Of a DNA stretch of 64,000 nucleotides, positions 30,356 through 41,047 are shown piece by piece. The stretch is taken from assembly GCA_009599575.1 (NCBI GenBank), contig VWND01000069.1, positions 744,001 through 808,000 of the forward strand, in the 5' to 3' direction. This stretch comes from Blumeriella jaapii. Its lineage: Eukaryota > Ascomycota > Leotiomycetes > Helotiales > Drepanopezizaceae. Under the pieces are notes generated by a model. It was not told the origin of the DNA. It saw only the letters and a program-made list of their open reading frames with translations, and made no database searches. Numbering within the stretch: the first letter of the stretch is position 1; each line of letters starts with the position of its first letter. The position numbers were made by a program, and so were the translations under genes.

Positions 30356-32407
30356 ATGCAAGCCGGTCTGCCGGCCGTGCCTCCTCCTCCTCCAGGCTTT
30401 CGCAATCCCCTTCCAACCAGTGGAGGACCAGGGTTTGCTGTAGGGTCCCAACCGCAGCAGCAGCAGCAGCGTCTTCAGGGACCTCCTCCCCAGACACCCA
30501 TGTCAATGCCTATCCGTAAGCCGCTCCAGCAATCATCCCGCATTCAGGATATCTCCCCGCCGAAATTAATGGACGAAGCTTCCTGCGTAAAGAGACTAAC
30601 AAGCTACGCCGCGTCCACGATCCGGAAAGTGACGCCGCGAGACGCGAGGGAGAAGCCGACGTGGGCGAAAGCGGAGATCGTCGACGAGAAGTGGACGCAA
30701 GAAGACATCTTGAAGCAGATCCGGAAGCTGAACGAGAGTGACAAGCGGACTGTGGCCGACAAGAAGGTCGCTCTGGCGCAGTTCCAGCAGGGCCAGATCA
30801 CGACGTTGCTCGATGAGCTTGGATCGGATGAGCTGGACCCGGCGTTCGAGTGGTCGCTTGTGCAGCTGGATCGGACGGAGAGGCAGTTGGGTGGTGTGAG
30901 GGGCTCGAACAAAAAGCCGCTCTACGAGACGGTCACTATGACGGTCTACGTGAAGCGGGCTCCTTCCAGGGACGTCGATGCCGTCAAAATGTATCGAGAT
31001 TTGGAGATGGCGAAGGCAGACAGAATGAGTCCTCCCCAGTCCCTTCAACAAATGAGGCCACCGCAGCCCCAGCAGCAGCCTCAGCCGCCGCCGCAATTCC
31101 TCGGGATGGGGGTCCCTCCTGGTCTTCCAAATGGTAAACCGGGTGGGAATCCGCAAGTGGTCGGAAAATTACCACCACCTCCTCCACCGGAAGTCGTGAT
31201 CCTCGGTAACGATAGAGACAGACCAAATGAGATTCCACAACAGCGTGGCACTTGGCCACCGGTAGGACAAGGATTGGCAAACATCAAAAACAGCAACAAG
31301 GGCAGACCTGTAAACGGTCAAGGGCAAGGGCAAAGGCAAGGCAGTCTTGGTGCTTCGAACAAATCCCAGAATGCAAAGCTGCACGGTAAAGGCGTAAAGC
31401 TGTTAAAGCAGAGAAGTCCCAATATATACGATGACCGCAGCAGCGATAGCTCGAGCTCGTCCACGTACGACTCCGACTTCGAATGTGATCGGTCTGGCTT
31501 GGGCTCCGGCTCCTGCTCCGACTCTCGAGGGACTCGGACGAGCATCAGTTCCCACAGGTCGCAAGCCCGCCAGCCACGGAAGCACAGTAAGGGTCCGGTC
31601 CGAACCCACAGCAGGCATCGTCCCAAGTACCACCTCGAAGCTCGCTCGCCATCGCTCAACCGTCACTGGGAAGCCGAATTCGGAATCAATCAGCAGCAAC
31701 GGCCTTACGTCCCAGAGGTCCCCCGCGCTACGCTTAATATCGATCATATCACCTCGTCGCACCAGGCTGGCAAGGAAGATGTCATGGCCGAGAGGCTCGG
31801 CGGCGTCGACCGCTTTTCACAGCAGCACCAGCAGCAGCTGCAGCCACAGCAGACCATCCAGCCGGTCATTGGGCGCATCGTTGAGGCGAGAAATGTTGTG
31901 TCGTATGGGCGCGAGGAGCCACTGTATGCGGAGCGTCCACAACTGATCGAGTCGCGGTACAACGATGATCGTCAAGTCGATGATTTGTGGTCGATTGAGG
32001 ACGACCATATTGTCAACAGACGACGGGCCGAGGAGTATATTGACCGGAGGGAGCTTGATCGAAGGGAAGTCGAGTGGCGAGACATCGAACGGCGGGAGCT
32101 TAATCGGAGGGAACTTGGCCCAAGGGAGCTTAATAGAAGAGAATACGACTGGAGACCAATCGATCTCGACCGAAGGCCAATGTTGGATATAAGTTTCGAC
32201 CGCCGCCCTTTCCCACCACGCCCTGACTTCACCGATCGCAGCCGGCCCCGCGAGTTCTTTGAGCGAAGACGCAGCGAATATAATCAGCCGCAGGAGTTTT
32301 CGGAACCGCTCTCGGTTCAACGACACCGTAACCCGCTCAGCGAATCGTATCCTTTTGCGCTGAGGCGCTACCCTGCTCCTAGCACGTCGAGCTTTGATAG
32401 CCGATAA
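30356..32407 (+). CDS. Large disordered Pro/Gln/Arg-rich protein, function unknown
   Basis: This is a single exon of 683 aa. The only ordered-looking part is about residues 70-225, a conserved-looking charged helical region (SCVKRLTSYAAST, WTQEDILKQIRKLNESDK, TTLLDELGSDELDPAFEWSL, TVTMTVYVKRAPSRD). It is flanked by proline- and glutamine-rich sequence (QPQQQQQRLQ, PPQPQQQPQPPP). A Ser-rich, RS-like basic region follows (DDRSSDSSSSSTYDSD). The last third has repeated RRE/RREL units (for example ELDRREVEW, ELNRRELG, ELNRREYDW) between about 555 and 610, which could form a charged helix. No enzyme motif is seen. An RNA-associated or scaffold role is a guess from composition only. Confidence 0.75.
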   Translation: MQAGLPAVPPPPPGFRNPLPTSGGPGFAVGSQPQQQQQRLQGPPPQTPMSMPIRKPLQQSSRIQDISPPKLMDEASCVKRLTSYAASTIRKVTPRDAREKPTWAKAEIVDEKWTQEDILKQIRKLNESDKRTVADKKVALAQFQQGQITTLLDELGSDELDPAFEWSLVQLDRTERQLGGVRGSNKKPLYETVTMTVYVKRAPSRDVDAVKMYRDLEMAKADRMSPPQSLQQMRPPQPQQQPQPPPQFLGMGVPPGLPNGKPGGNPQVVGKLPPPPPPEVVILGNDRDRPNEIPQQRGTWPPVGQGLANIKNSNKGRPVNGQGQGQRQGSLGASNKSQNAKLHGKGVKLLKQRSPNIYDDRSSDSSSSSTYDSDFECDRSGLGSGSCSDSRGTRTSISSHRSQARQPRKHSKGPVRTHSRHRPKYHLEARSPSLNRHWEAEFGINQQQRPYVPEVPRATLNIDHITSSHQAGKEDVMAERLGGVDRFSQQHQQQLQPQQTIQPVIGRIVEARNVVSYGREEPLYAERPQLIESRYNDDRQVDDLWSIEDDHIVNRRRAEEYIDRRELDRREVEWRDIERRELNRRELGPRELNRREYDWRPIDLDRRPMLDISFDRRPFPPRPDFTDRSRPREFFERRRSEYNQPQEFSEPLSVQRHRNPLSESYPFALRRYPAPSTSSFDSR

Positions 32408-33297
32408 CCAACAATTTTCTGTTCACTGGGTATCAAAGCTTCCCCTGATTTGTTACCCGGGGCTCGAGAGCAGGATCTATGGGTTGGGTTGCTTGGCGGA
32501 AGATGTTAAAAACGTTAACTGGAGCCTGGCGTTTTATGGGTAGCCATGCTAGAGATGTTAGGAGTGGGTGGGCTTCCATTGCATCGCGTAAGGAAGACTC
32601 GTGTATGTGCTCAAACCGCTTGCTCATGTATGGCTTTGGAGACTTGATACCTGTTTATTTCCTCGTGATCACCAAAGGCAGCGCATGAGGAGCAGAGAGC
32701 TATAGACGATAACTTGTTGAAACAGTTCTCTCGGAAAATTTCGACATCCCACTCTCTCTTCTTCATGACGCCCGAGAATTTCGTTTTAATTCCCGGAGTC
32801 CGATTGGAACATTTTGTTTTTTTTTTGGGAGGGGGGGGGGGGGGGGACAAACCATGACACTTTAGTTGAGCAAGTGGTTTTTTTCACCTTCTACTTCGAG
32901 GGGTTGGAGAATGATGTGGAATTCCAGATGTGGTATGCGAGTAGCTAAGCTTTGGGTAAGCTGTCAAAAGATCAATGCGGAGGTGTACATACGTTTACAC
33001 ACCGCAGCTTCGGATAAGTGGGGTGTTTTTCTAGCTCGGAAAGGTGCATTCCTTTTATAGATCAGAGTGACGGGACAGATCACTGAAATTCGTTTTTGTT
33101 AATTGGCCGAGCAGGTGGCAGCCACCTTACCTACCTTCTTCTGCAAGTGACATCTTTTATAAAAGAAAATTTCGCATCGTTTGACTAATTCCTTGATTGA
33201 AGTGGTCAATGATCTGCGGTAGCTTGTACTAGTAGCGGAGATATCGAATCCTTATGCTTATTCACAGGCGTGAATATTCTTTGCCGCTGTCATGCAG
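32408..33297. other. Convergent 3' intergenic region with G run
   Basis: A T-run followed by a G-run (about 32819-32848) is the only notable feature. No gene is seen. Confidence 0.5.
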
Positions 33298-34301
33298 TCA
33301 CAAGTGGCTGTTGATGATATCCACGACTGGGCAGATTAGCCTCGATACTCAATCAAAAAAGAGGCAGAACTCACAAGCAGGCTTCAGGGAAGCGCCTCCA
33401 ACCAAGAACCCGTCGATATCCGGCTGCTTAGCCAAATCTCTGCAATTCTTCTCGCTCACACTTCCACCGTAGATGATTCTCGTCTCCTCTGCTGCCTTCT
33501 CGCTGACTTCCTCTTTCAACCATTTGCGAATGGCAGCGTGAACCTCCTGAGCCTGCTCTGTGCTCGCGACTTTACCCGTGCCAATTGCCCAGATGGGCTC
33601 GTACGCGATAACGATCTTGCTCCAGTCTTGTATCTTGTCCTTAACGGCCTTCAGCTGCGACGTCACGACCTTTATGGTCAGGTTGCTCTCCCGCTGCTCG
33701 AGGGATTCGCCGCAGCAGAAGATGACGCCGATGCCGCCGTCGAGCGCAGCCTTGGTTTTGCTAGCGACGAACGCGTCATCCTCCTGTAGAATCACACGGC
33801 GTTCGGAGTGGCCCAGGAGAGTCCAGGTGATCCCGCTGTCCTTGAGCTGGTCGACGGAGATCTCTCCCGTGAAGGCGCCGTTAGGCTTATCAAAGACGTT
33901 CTGGGCGGCGACTTCGAGGCCAGGCTTAAGGTGCTCGCGGGCGAGGAGAAGGTAGAGGGCGGGAGGGGCGATCACAACCTCTGTGCCAGTGTTGGATCAG
34001 CATATTGTAATTCATGATATGAGTTCTCAAGATCCAAACGCAAAAGGCTATCTCGCACACCGTGTCTTGGTCGAGCGAGGGGCCATCTTCATCACAATAG
34101 CAAGACGGATTTACCCACCTGTATTCGCGTCCAACTTGGCCTCGTTGATCACGGAGATGATCTTCTTGATCTGATCAACAGAGCCATTCCTACGCCGCAC
34201 CCGCATCAGCGTCTCCCCCTTATAGTTCCAGCCCCTCCATCCTGTCCACTGAGGGGTACTTACATCTTGAAGTTACCACCGACAAAGAACTGGCGAGGCA
34301 T
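33298..34301 (-). CDS. tpiA: Triosephosphate isomerase
   Basis: Four exons, 34301-34264, 34189-34119, 33980-33375 and 33326-33298, are joined with exact phase to give 247 aa, normal for this enzyme. It interconverts dihydroxyacetone phosphate and glyceraldehyde 3-phosphate in glycolysis in the cytosol. Catalytic residues are present: K12 in GGNFKM, H94 in LLGHSERR and E164 in [12 protein letters not shown]. The phosphate-binding loop at the end ([11 protein letters not shown], then [11 protein letters not shown]) is complete. The last exon is only 29 bp and supplies the normal FVDIIN terminus. Reading past its donor gives a false end, so the short exon matters. The second intron is 138 bp. 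The gene is alone on this strand, convergent with the gene to its left. Confidence 0.97.
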
Positions 34302-35809
34302 GATTGCGGTTGTGGGTTGAGATTTTCTCGGAAGGCTTAGTATTCAGATAGATCTTAGTCCAAGATACTAGTTGGGGATTTGGAAAAGAGAAAGGGGTGA
34401 TATTCAAAAGGTGTTAACAGAATGTCGGTGTCGGTGTTGAAGGTGTGAATCGGCGGGGCAGGAGCAGGAGCTGCCCCGCCAAAACAAACCCCGTGGAATA
34501 GCCGAAGATTCTCGCCAAGCCTGTACATTTTGAACTACACTTTATACCTAGTAGGTATGTACAGTACTTACCTGTAGGGTATAATAGTGGGCTGCCTTCC
34601 CACATTTATCCTGCGGGCACTACTCGTTATGAAAGATAACGATATAACTCAGCGTTTATTAATAAATACTGCACAAAGGGCGTGGGAGCTTTTGGAAGAC
34701 CAGTTATTGAATAAACTGGCGGAGGGGATGCAAAAGAGAGTAGACGCTGTTAAAGCTGCAAATGGATGGTATACTAAATACTGATTGAGATCTAATATTC
34801 TTTCGATTTTCAGCTTTCATTTAAGCTATTTGTATTTAAAATCGATTAATTAATGGTGGAGTTATGAAGTTGTAAAGGTAGAAGAATTTTGTTGGGGTAA
34901 CGATTATTTACTGACGCGCACATTCATGTGTCCACCCACTGTACATTCAAGACATGCGGCTCACAACCACGACATTAAGCAGAACGTGAACTTGGGTACA
35001 TTCAGAGCGCTACCTAAGGCCTAAAAATCACATTCTCTTATTGTTGATATTAAAGATGGGAGGATTTTTGACCACTTGATCAAGACAATCAACTTCGGGA
35101 CTCTTGTAGCGGGATACTTCTGGAGGTGGGCTTGTTCACACAGAGTAGGTACTTCCCCCCCCCCCCCCAAATCAACATTCAAAATCCTGGTGGGACCTAC
35201 GCAAGAAAGATGAGTACTCGTTACACATTCGAAAAGAAGATCAGTACGTAGATGCTGCGCCTTCGAACTAAAAAGACGTGTTGGTATCACAGAGAAGAAG
35301 AGGGGGGCACTGGGGGTTGAGATGTCTCAACGCGTATATTTCGCCGTACTGTAATGATATGTATGAAATCTAAGGCCCAAATTGGTTATCGTCTGATCAG
35401 ATGATGAAAAAAAAAAAACACAAGTATGGAAATTAATGTCCTGACGATTTACTCGATGGAATGCTTACTCACCGAAGACGTTCAATTCAGCCCTTGATCA
35501 GATACGTTCAGATTTCCTATAAACGCAAGAATTGCTCAATAAGAGTTGATATTGACGCATTCTTGCTATTCAGGAGAAAGCTCAGAATGAAAATTATTCT
35601 TAACGAGACGTATCAAAACCCTATCACTTTGCAGTTGGTTTGAAGGTAGATTTCTGGCTCAAACCCCCCGAAAGCTTGTAAACCATACGATTTTACATAC
35701 AGCTCTCCACAAAGAACCCCATGTACAAGTCTCTTCCGCAATCATCATACGGATTAGCATCCGGTCCTAAACGCCCAGAATGCACATAAAATACGCCCCC
35801 ATCTCCGCG
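34302..35809. other. Intergenic region with transposon remnant
   Basis: Right of the isomerase promoter lies a Tc1/mariner fragment (34582-34785, listed separately). The rest is AT-rich, with a C-run (35155-35168) and an A-run (35407-35418). No intact gene is seen. Confidence 0.5.
34582..34785 (+). pseudogene. Tc1/mariner-type transposase remnant next to its terminal repeat
   Basis: A TA-flanked terminal repeat (TAATAGTGGGCTGCCTTCCC, continuing to 34619) is followed almost at once by a frame encoding only the last part of a Tc1/mariner transposase: AWELLEDQLLNKLAEGMQKR and the ending ANGWYTKY. The DNA-binding and DDE/D catalytic parts are missing, so this is an internal-deletion relic. The same terminal repeat forms the hairpin at 49464-49546. 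A possible degraded right end (34913-34942) is too diverged to assert. Confidence 0.7.
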
Positions 35810-36343
35810 CTACACATGCATCCCACCACCGTGGTAGGGACTCCACACGCCCCTCACCGAGTCCTTGATACTCGTCACCGGCTTCTTCACCTTCTTCAAC
35901 TTCTCTCCGCTTGCATCCCGCAGCAGCTCCGCCTTCTTCAGTATCTGCTCCTTTTCCAAATTCCGCACACAGATGGCCTTATGTCGGTTCATGTTCGAAC
36001 CTAGGTAGTGCGCGATGATGACGGGGTGCTTGCTCGGCCTGGGGGAAACGCAGATCTCGATCGACGGGTTTGCGGCGGCGAATTTGGAGAGGGTGTTGCG
36101 GAGAAAAGAGCTGCGAAGGTGTGAGAAGGGATGGTGAATGGGGTTGGGGAGGATCGTGTGTTTACTTCATGCCTCTGGACGAGCCCCAGTGATCACAGTA
36201 ATGGAAGTCCATACGCCGGCATTGAAGGATGAAGCTGGAGACGCCGTTCTGGAACACCATCAGTGGATGTTGAGAGCTGGTAATGGCAATTGCTTCAAAC
36301 GTGCCTGGCTGGTGGTAGCTTTCCTGATGCCCAAGACAGTCAT
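35810..36343 (-). CDS. Mitochondrial large-subunit ribosomal protein mL43 (MRPL51 family)
   Basis: Exons 36343-36305, 36248-36166 and 36110-35810 give 140 aa in exact phase. The L51/S25/CI-B8 fold signature is visible: NGVSSFILQCRRMDFHYCDH, SSRGM, FLRNTLSKFA, then VSPRPSKHPVI and the C-terminal SVRGVWSPYH. This is a structural protein of the mitochondrial 54S ribosome. The first intron (36304-36249, 56 bp) starts with GC rather than GT, in the context CAG/GCACGT. With it the protein runs from RKATTSQ straight into NGVSSF as expected for the family. The second intron (36165-36111) is canonical. The gene is divergent from the U1-70K gene, with start codons 283 bp apart, so a bidirectional promoter is likely. 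Confidence 0.92.
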
Positions 36344-36626
36344 GGCGGCGATGCTATGCGATCCAATTAGCCCACATTGACCGCGATCCAGCCATTGCGA
36401 ATTGATTACCTGGCTTGACAACACAACTGGTACGTGGTATGAATCTTTGTGATCGGTTGAGCTGTACCTCAAGAAAAAAAGTTGTGACGTTCGGAAAAAC
36501 CGCCACGTACGGGCCACGGACCAGGTTTTTGCGACGCGACAAGGCGACCTCTTGAGAGCTCAACCTCGTCGTTTAGCTCTTCCTCCCTAACACAACACAT
36601 CACCACAACCACCAACATCGACCGTG
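36344..36626. promoter_or_regulatory. Bidirectional promoter of mL43 and U1-70K
   Basis: Only 283 bp separate the two divergent start codons. Just before the U1-70K ATG there is a CA-rich leader (acaccacaaccacc). No separate gene fits. Confidence 0.6.
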
Positions 36627-38227
36627 ATGACCGACAAACTCCCTCCCAACCTCCTCGCGCTCTTCGCACCGCGACCACCGCTGCGATGGGTGCCCCCCTC
36701 GGACCACGCCTCGGAAGATCGAAAGACCGCCCACATCAGCGGGCTCGCCTCCTTTCTGCCCCAGCTCGAGGAATACAAGAAGACAGACGTGTACGAAGTC
36801 ACAGAGTCCTGGTTGCAGAAGAAGGATCGCATCAAAGCGGAGAAGAAAGCTGCTCAGGAAGCCCTGCTCAAGAATGGACCTGCCACATGTAAGAATATCC
36901 TCATCTATTCTGATCTGCCTTTGCTCTTTCGACCTCTCGCCAGCCTGTTGTGTATGGCGCGTGTGCTGATACTATTTTTACAGACAAGCCAGATGAGGAT
37001 CCAAATATTCGAGGCGATGCGTTCAAGACTCTCATCGTTGCGCGACTGAGTTACGACGCAAATGATCAGGATATCGAAAGAGAGTTCTCACGCTTCGGTC
37101 CAATCGAGAGAGTAGGTTGCGCAAAGCCTCCCATCGTCGCATACATTAACCTGGCGCAGATTCGCATAGTCGTTGATACCCACCAAGACGAAAAGCCAAA
37201 CAAGAAGAAAAAGAAGCATCGCGGATATGCATTCGTGGTCTTTGAGCGGGAGAAGGATATGAGAGGTAAAACATGACCACCCCACACTCCAACAGTAGCG
37301 CCGGACCGATTCTTGTTAAGATGGCCCTCAAGCTTGCCTATCTTTCCTTTCCACTGTCTGCCCAACTTAAAGGTATCAAGTATGGGCAATATGACTGACA
37401 ATGCGCCTTGCTCGCGCTTAATAGCTGCCCTAGAGAACTGTGATGGTATTCGTATCAAGGATCGCCGGATCAAGGTAGATGTAAGCACCCCAAATTTCAG
37501 TCTTTGCTGAACCCTTACTAACATTGAACAGGTCCAAAGAGCCAAGACTGTGCGCGGATGGCTGCCTCGCCGCTTGGGTGGAGGATTAGGCGGACGTGGA
37601 TACACCAGAGCAGTACCACCCAGACCTGCTGGACCTGGATTTGGCGGACCATCCGGACCCGGAGGACCTGGAGGCTTCAGAGGTGGTGGGTTCCGGGGCG
37701 GTTTTGACAGAGGCCGAGGTGGTGGTGGATTCCGCGGCGGCGGAGGATTCCAGGACAGAGGACCATATGGTGGCGGTGGAGGAGGACGAGGAGGTGTTGG
37801 ATACCAAGGCTCAGGGATCTCCAGAGGAGGCGGGTACAATTCTAACCCTCCAGCTGGCGCGCGCCCGCCGGTCCCCAAGGCCGTGGCGGCTTTTTCTCGA
37901 GGTGGTTACGGCGGATCTCCAGATCGTAACGGTGGCCCAGGCGGGTATCCGCGCGACAACGGGTACTCTCGTGGCGGAGACCGCCCGCCGTATGGTGGAC
38001 GTGGCCCCAGCGGAAGCGGAAGCGGAAGCAACAATGAGCCGGTAAGACCGAGAGATGGCTACAGAGATGGTGGTAGGGACGGGGGTCGAGATGGCAGAGA
38101 TGGAGGCCGAGACGGCCGAGATTCTGGTTACGATCGACCACCACGCGAAGACGAGTCCCGCAAACGCCAGTACGAAAGCAACGGCTACGAAGAGTCTCGC
38201 GACCCTCGCAAGCTTAGGAGGTACTAG
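36627..38227 (+). CDS. U1 small nuclear ribonucleoprotein 70 kDa (U1-70K)
   Basis: Five exons, 36627-36888, 36984-37111, 37160-37265, 37425-37480 and 37532-38227, give 415 aa with every phase exact. Residues 1-95 match the U1-70K N-terminal region (LPPNLLALFAPRPPLRW, then a basic helix KKDRIKAEKKAAQEALL). The RRM follows at about 100-180, with RNP2 LIVARL at 104-109 and RNP1 RGYAFVVF at 151-158. The tail is Gly-rich with RGG, and has RD/RE dipeptides near the end (RDGGRDGGRDG). Role: binding U1 snRNA stem-loop I and defining 5' splice sites in the nucleus. Intron 2 (37112-37159) is 48 bp, a multiple of three, and contains no stop. Confidence 0.95.
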
Positions 38228-38787
38228 GTCACTGGTTTGTCTGAGGGTGGGTTTTCATCAGTTTGTCTTCCTTCCCTTCAACAACAGGGGTAAGCGGTTC
38301 TTCGACGTCCTCCACGCAAGGTAATGGCCATTGCAATCGGCTTCTCCACATGCTTCGACAACCAGCACTACTTTCATTGGGTGTAAAAGCCCTTTCCGGC
38401 CTCTCCAAATGGTAATACGACACACCCTTTGCACTCATCGACCGCTTGTATGCTCAGCGGCATCCAAAGTTACTCCCACGACTTGTATTCATTGCTTGGG
38501 CTAAAACGGATTCTCGGCTGGTTGGTTGGCTGGTTGGCTGGTTGGCAGGTAATGTCAGAGGTAAGGAAGGCACTGCACCATCTGACCTCAAATTCTCAGG
38601 GGTTTTGGCTTGTATTTTGGTTGTATTATCACGGAGACGCGGATCAAAGGGTCAATGGGTGGGTAAGAGAAGTTGACCAGGCAGCAAAAACCGTGCTTTT
38701 TAATCTCGATCGTAGCGCCGTCCAACGCCTAATAATTTCCCTTCCTGTATCATAACAAAGAAACTAGCACACGAGCTCATTCTTGCT
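38228..38787. other. Convergent 3' intergenic region
   Basis: It contains a short GGTTGGCT repeat (38519-38548). No gene is seen. Confidence 0.5.
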
Positions 38788-39550
38788 TCACTCTTGCATT
38801 AAATCGATCGCTGTGACTTCATGTGTGGCAGCGCTCCAGTATCTGTACGGCCGTCAGTAGCTGCACTCCCATTCCAGGTGAAGGCAGCAAGACTCACGCT
38901 TTCAATTGAACCGTGAACTCGGCCGTCGCAACCCCAAACAGCTTCAGCAACCTCGTCTGCCGGCTGTCCAACGCCTGACCCTCCTTGCACACCAGGTACG
39001 GATTCTCCAGCGTGATCTTCCCCTTGGTCAAGCTCGTCGGCACATTCAGCTTCCGCAACTCGGGCTCCAGACTATGCGCCATCGGCACGTCCTGCTCCGG
39101 GTCGATCTCCCCGCCCATCGAATACACCACGCCTGCCGGGATCTCGAAAGAGCGCGTCGCCGCCGTGCCCGCGCGCGCAAAGTCCGTCTTGGCCATCTGC
39201 GCGAAGTAGTCCTGGATGGCCGCGGGGGCGCGGTTGGTGAAGAGCAGGCCCACGTTGCCCGCGAGGTATTTGGAAAGGAGGTGCGTCGCGGGCTGGTACT
39301 CGTCTTCGGGGCTGCTGCCCAGGGCTTTGGCCATGACCTTCGTCTTGCCAAAGAAGAGCCTGCTGTCCTGGAAATCGTTGCGCACATCCTTCAGGTACGT
39401 GTTGCGCATGTTGTCGACGGAGAAGACGAAGCAGTACTGGTACTCGTCGAGGCACTGGCGCACGTTGGCGAAGAGCTTGAGCGTCAGCTCTTTACCCTTC
39501 TTCTCCACCTGCGACAGGTGGACGACCTTTGCGCGCTTGGATTTCGGCAT
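38788..39550 (-). CDS. mrt4: Mrt4, ribosome assembly factor (uL10/P0-like)
   Basis: Exon 1 is 39550-38898 and exon 2 is 38842-38788; the 55-bp intron restores the family ending AYWSAATHEV, giving 235 aa. The start MPKSKRAKVVHLSQVEKKGK is the standard Mrt4 N-terminus, so the ATG at 39550 is preferred over the longer frame from 39619. The uL10-like fold motifs LFFGKTKVMAKALG, LLSKYLAGNVGLLFTN, SFEIPAGVVY and GQALDSRQTRLLKLFGVA are all present. Known role: a nucleolar placeholder for P0 during 60S subunit maturation, later replaced by P0. It lacks the acidic P-protein tail, as expected for Mrt4 and not for P0. It is divergent from Mdm10 with 248 bp between starts. Confidence 0.96.
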
Positions 39551-39798
39551 TGCGAGGGAAGGCAAAAGAGTTGAGGAGGGCGAGGTTGGAGATGTTGTGG
39601 GGGAAGATAATTCTTTCAAGAATTCTGCTATCGCTTATCGGGGCGTTGGATGTGCGGCCGCTAGTGGCGTCTCATGGACGATGGCATCGCATCGCATCTT
39701 CTTCGTGTTCACATTCCAAACCTCCACGCTCTTCCTAGGCGAGAGTGTACGACGGACTGCGAAAACTCGAGTCGCTGTTGCGACACTTTTCTTTCGGC

Positions 39799-41047
39799 AT
39801 GTTGGAGTTCATGGATTATGTGCAGCACGCCTTCTACAATGCCTCTCGCTGGAACGTGGAGAACTCCTATTCGCATCTGACGGCGACCGCCAGAGGTAAG
39901 GGACCATCGGTCGTGAAGCTCTACACAGCGGCGCTGCTTACCCGACACGATAGCTCTCCTGGAGTTTGAAACTCCCCGCGGGCTCAAGTTTAACCTCTCT
40001 TCTCTCTCGTCCCCGAACTTCGCGACCTCGTACGCCATCGGCAGCGTCGGGCTCGTGGACGGCTCTCTCTCGTACCTGTACACCTCCGTGCCGCTGCACG
40101 CCACCTCCCAGAGCGGGCAGATCGAGCTCCACGATGTGGTTCGGGGATACCGACAGATTCAGGAGCTGCGCAGGCCGGAAGAGTCCTGGATGTGGGAGCG
40201 ATGGCACGCCGGGAGACGGATAGACACGCGCGACTCGCTGCTGTATGGCAGGCTGTACCTCCCGCAAAGCACGCTCGAAGCCTTGTATCTGCGCCGATTG
40301 AGCCCGACATCACAGTTGAAGCTCTCAGCCGTGAGCGATAGCCGTCTGCGCAACGGCGGGACGATATTGGCACTCCATCAATACGACGTGGGGAAATACA
40401 GTGCTGACACGCTGTACTCTACAGATGGAGGCTTGGTCGGACTTCGGGGTTTGTATAATTTTGGACCTGATCCCAGGAAAGAAATCACAGAGGCGCCGCG
40501 GACCGACGACCGGTTCTACGGTCGGTTCAGTGCTGGGGCGGAGATGTACTACGGCGCCCTTAACAAGTCCGGAGGCATGAGTTTTGGTGGTCGCTTTGCG
40601 ACGTTGCCTGCTTACAAAGGCGTACCTCTAACTGCGACTCTAACCCTGAATCCGCTGATGGGAAACTTGAGCACCACCTACGCCGTGAAGGCGGGCAAGA
40701 ACCTCGCTCTCTGCTCCAAGTTTGACTTCAACGTCTACAGCTACGAGAGCGACGTGATCCTCGGCTGCGAGCTCTGGCGAATGAAAGCCAAAGTCCCGAA
40801 GGAGAGAGTGCGCAGCTGGGAAGCGAAGCTCGAGTGGAGGCTCGACCCCGTCGACGAGGACCCCGTGCCGGAGCCGGACGTCGTGGCGGGGGTGTTGAAG
40901 GCGCGCGTAGATCAGAATTGGAGGATCGGGCTGTTGTGGGAAGGTAAAATCAAGGACCTTCTGTTCACGCTCGGTTCTTCGGTGGATATGAAGAACAAGT
41001 CCCAACCATTTCGAGCCGTTGGTTTGGAGCTGCAGTACTCCTCGTGA
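39799..41047 (+). CDS. mdm10: Mdm10, mitochondrial outer-membrane beta-barrel of the ERMES complex
   Basis: Exon 1 is 39799-39895 and exon 2 is 39954-41047, with a 58-bp intron in phase, giving 396 aa. The N-terminus [19 protein letters not shown] and the next block [20 protein letters not shown] are diagnostic of Mdm10. The rest alternates short amphipathic strands, as in a porin-like barrel ([60 protein letters not shown]), and ends with the hydrophobic strand [10 protein letters not shown], a beta-signal-like terminus. Known role: ER-mitochondria tethering with Mmm1, Mdm12 and Mdm34, and assembly of outer-membrane proteins with the SAM complex. Fungal homologues are often somewhat longer because of loop insertions. 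Confidence 0.95.

Noticed and set aside
33349..33374. Triosephosphate isomerase ending in EFCLFFD
   Set aside because: This reads into the last intron; a 29-bp final exon at 33326-33298 restores the normal C-terminus.
37266..37424. U1-70K ending at 37276 after the RRM
   Set aside because: The early stop lies in an intron; splicing at 37265/37425 gives the conserved AALENCDGIRIKDRRIKVD continuation.
37066..37878. 270-aa proline-rich frame antisense to U1-70K
   Set aside because: Mirror of the Gly-rich RGG tail; it crosses real introns with no sites of its own.
38906..39574. 222-aa frame antisense to Mrt4
   Set aside because: Shadow of a well-identified gene.
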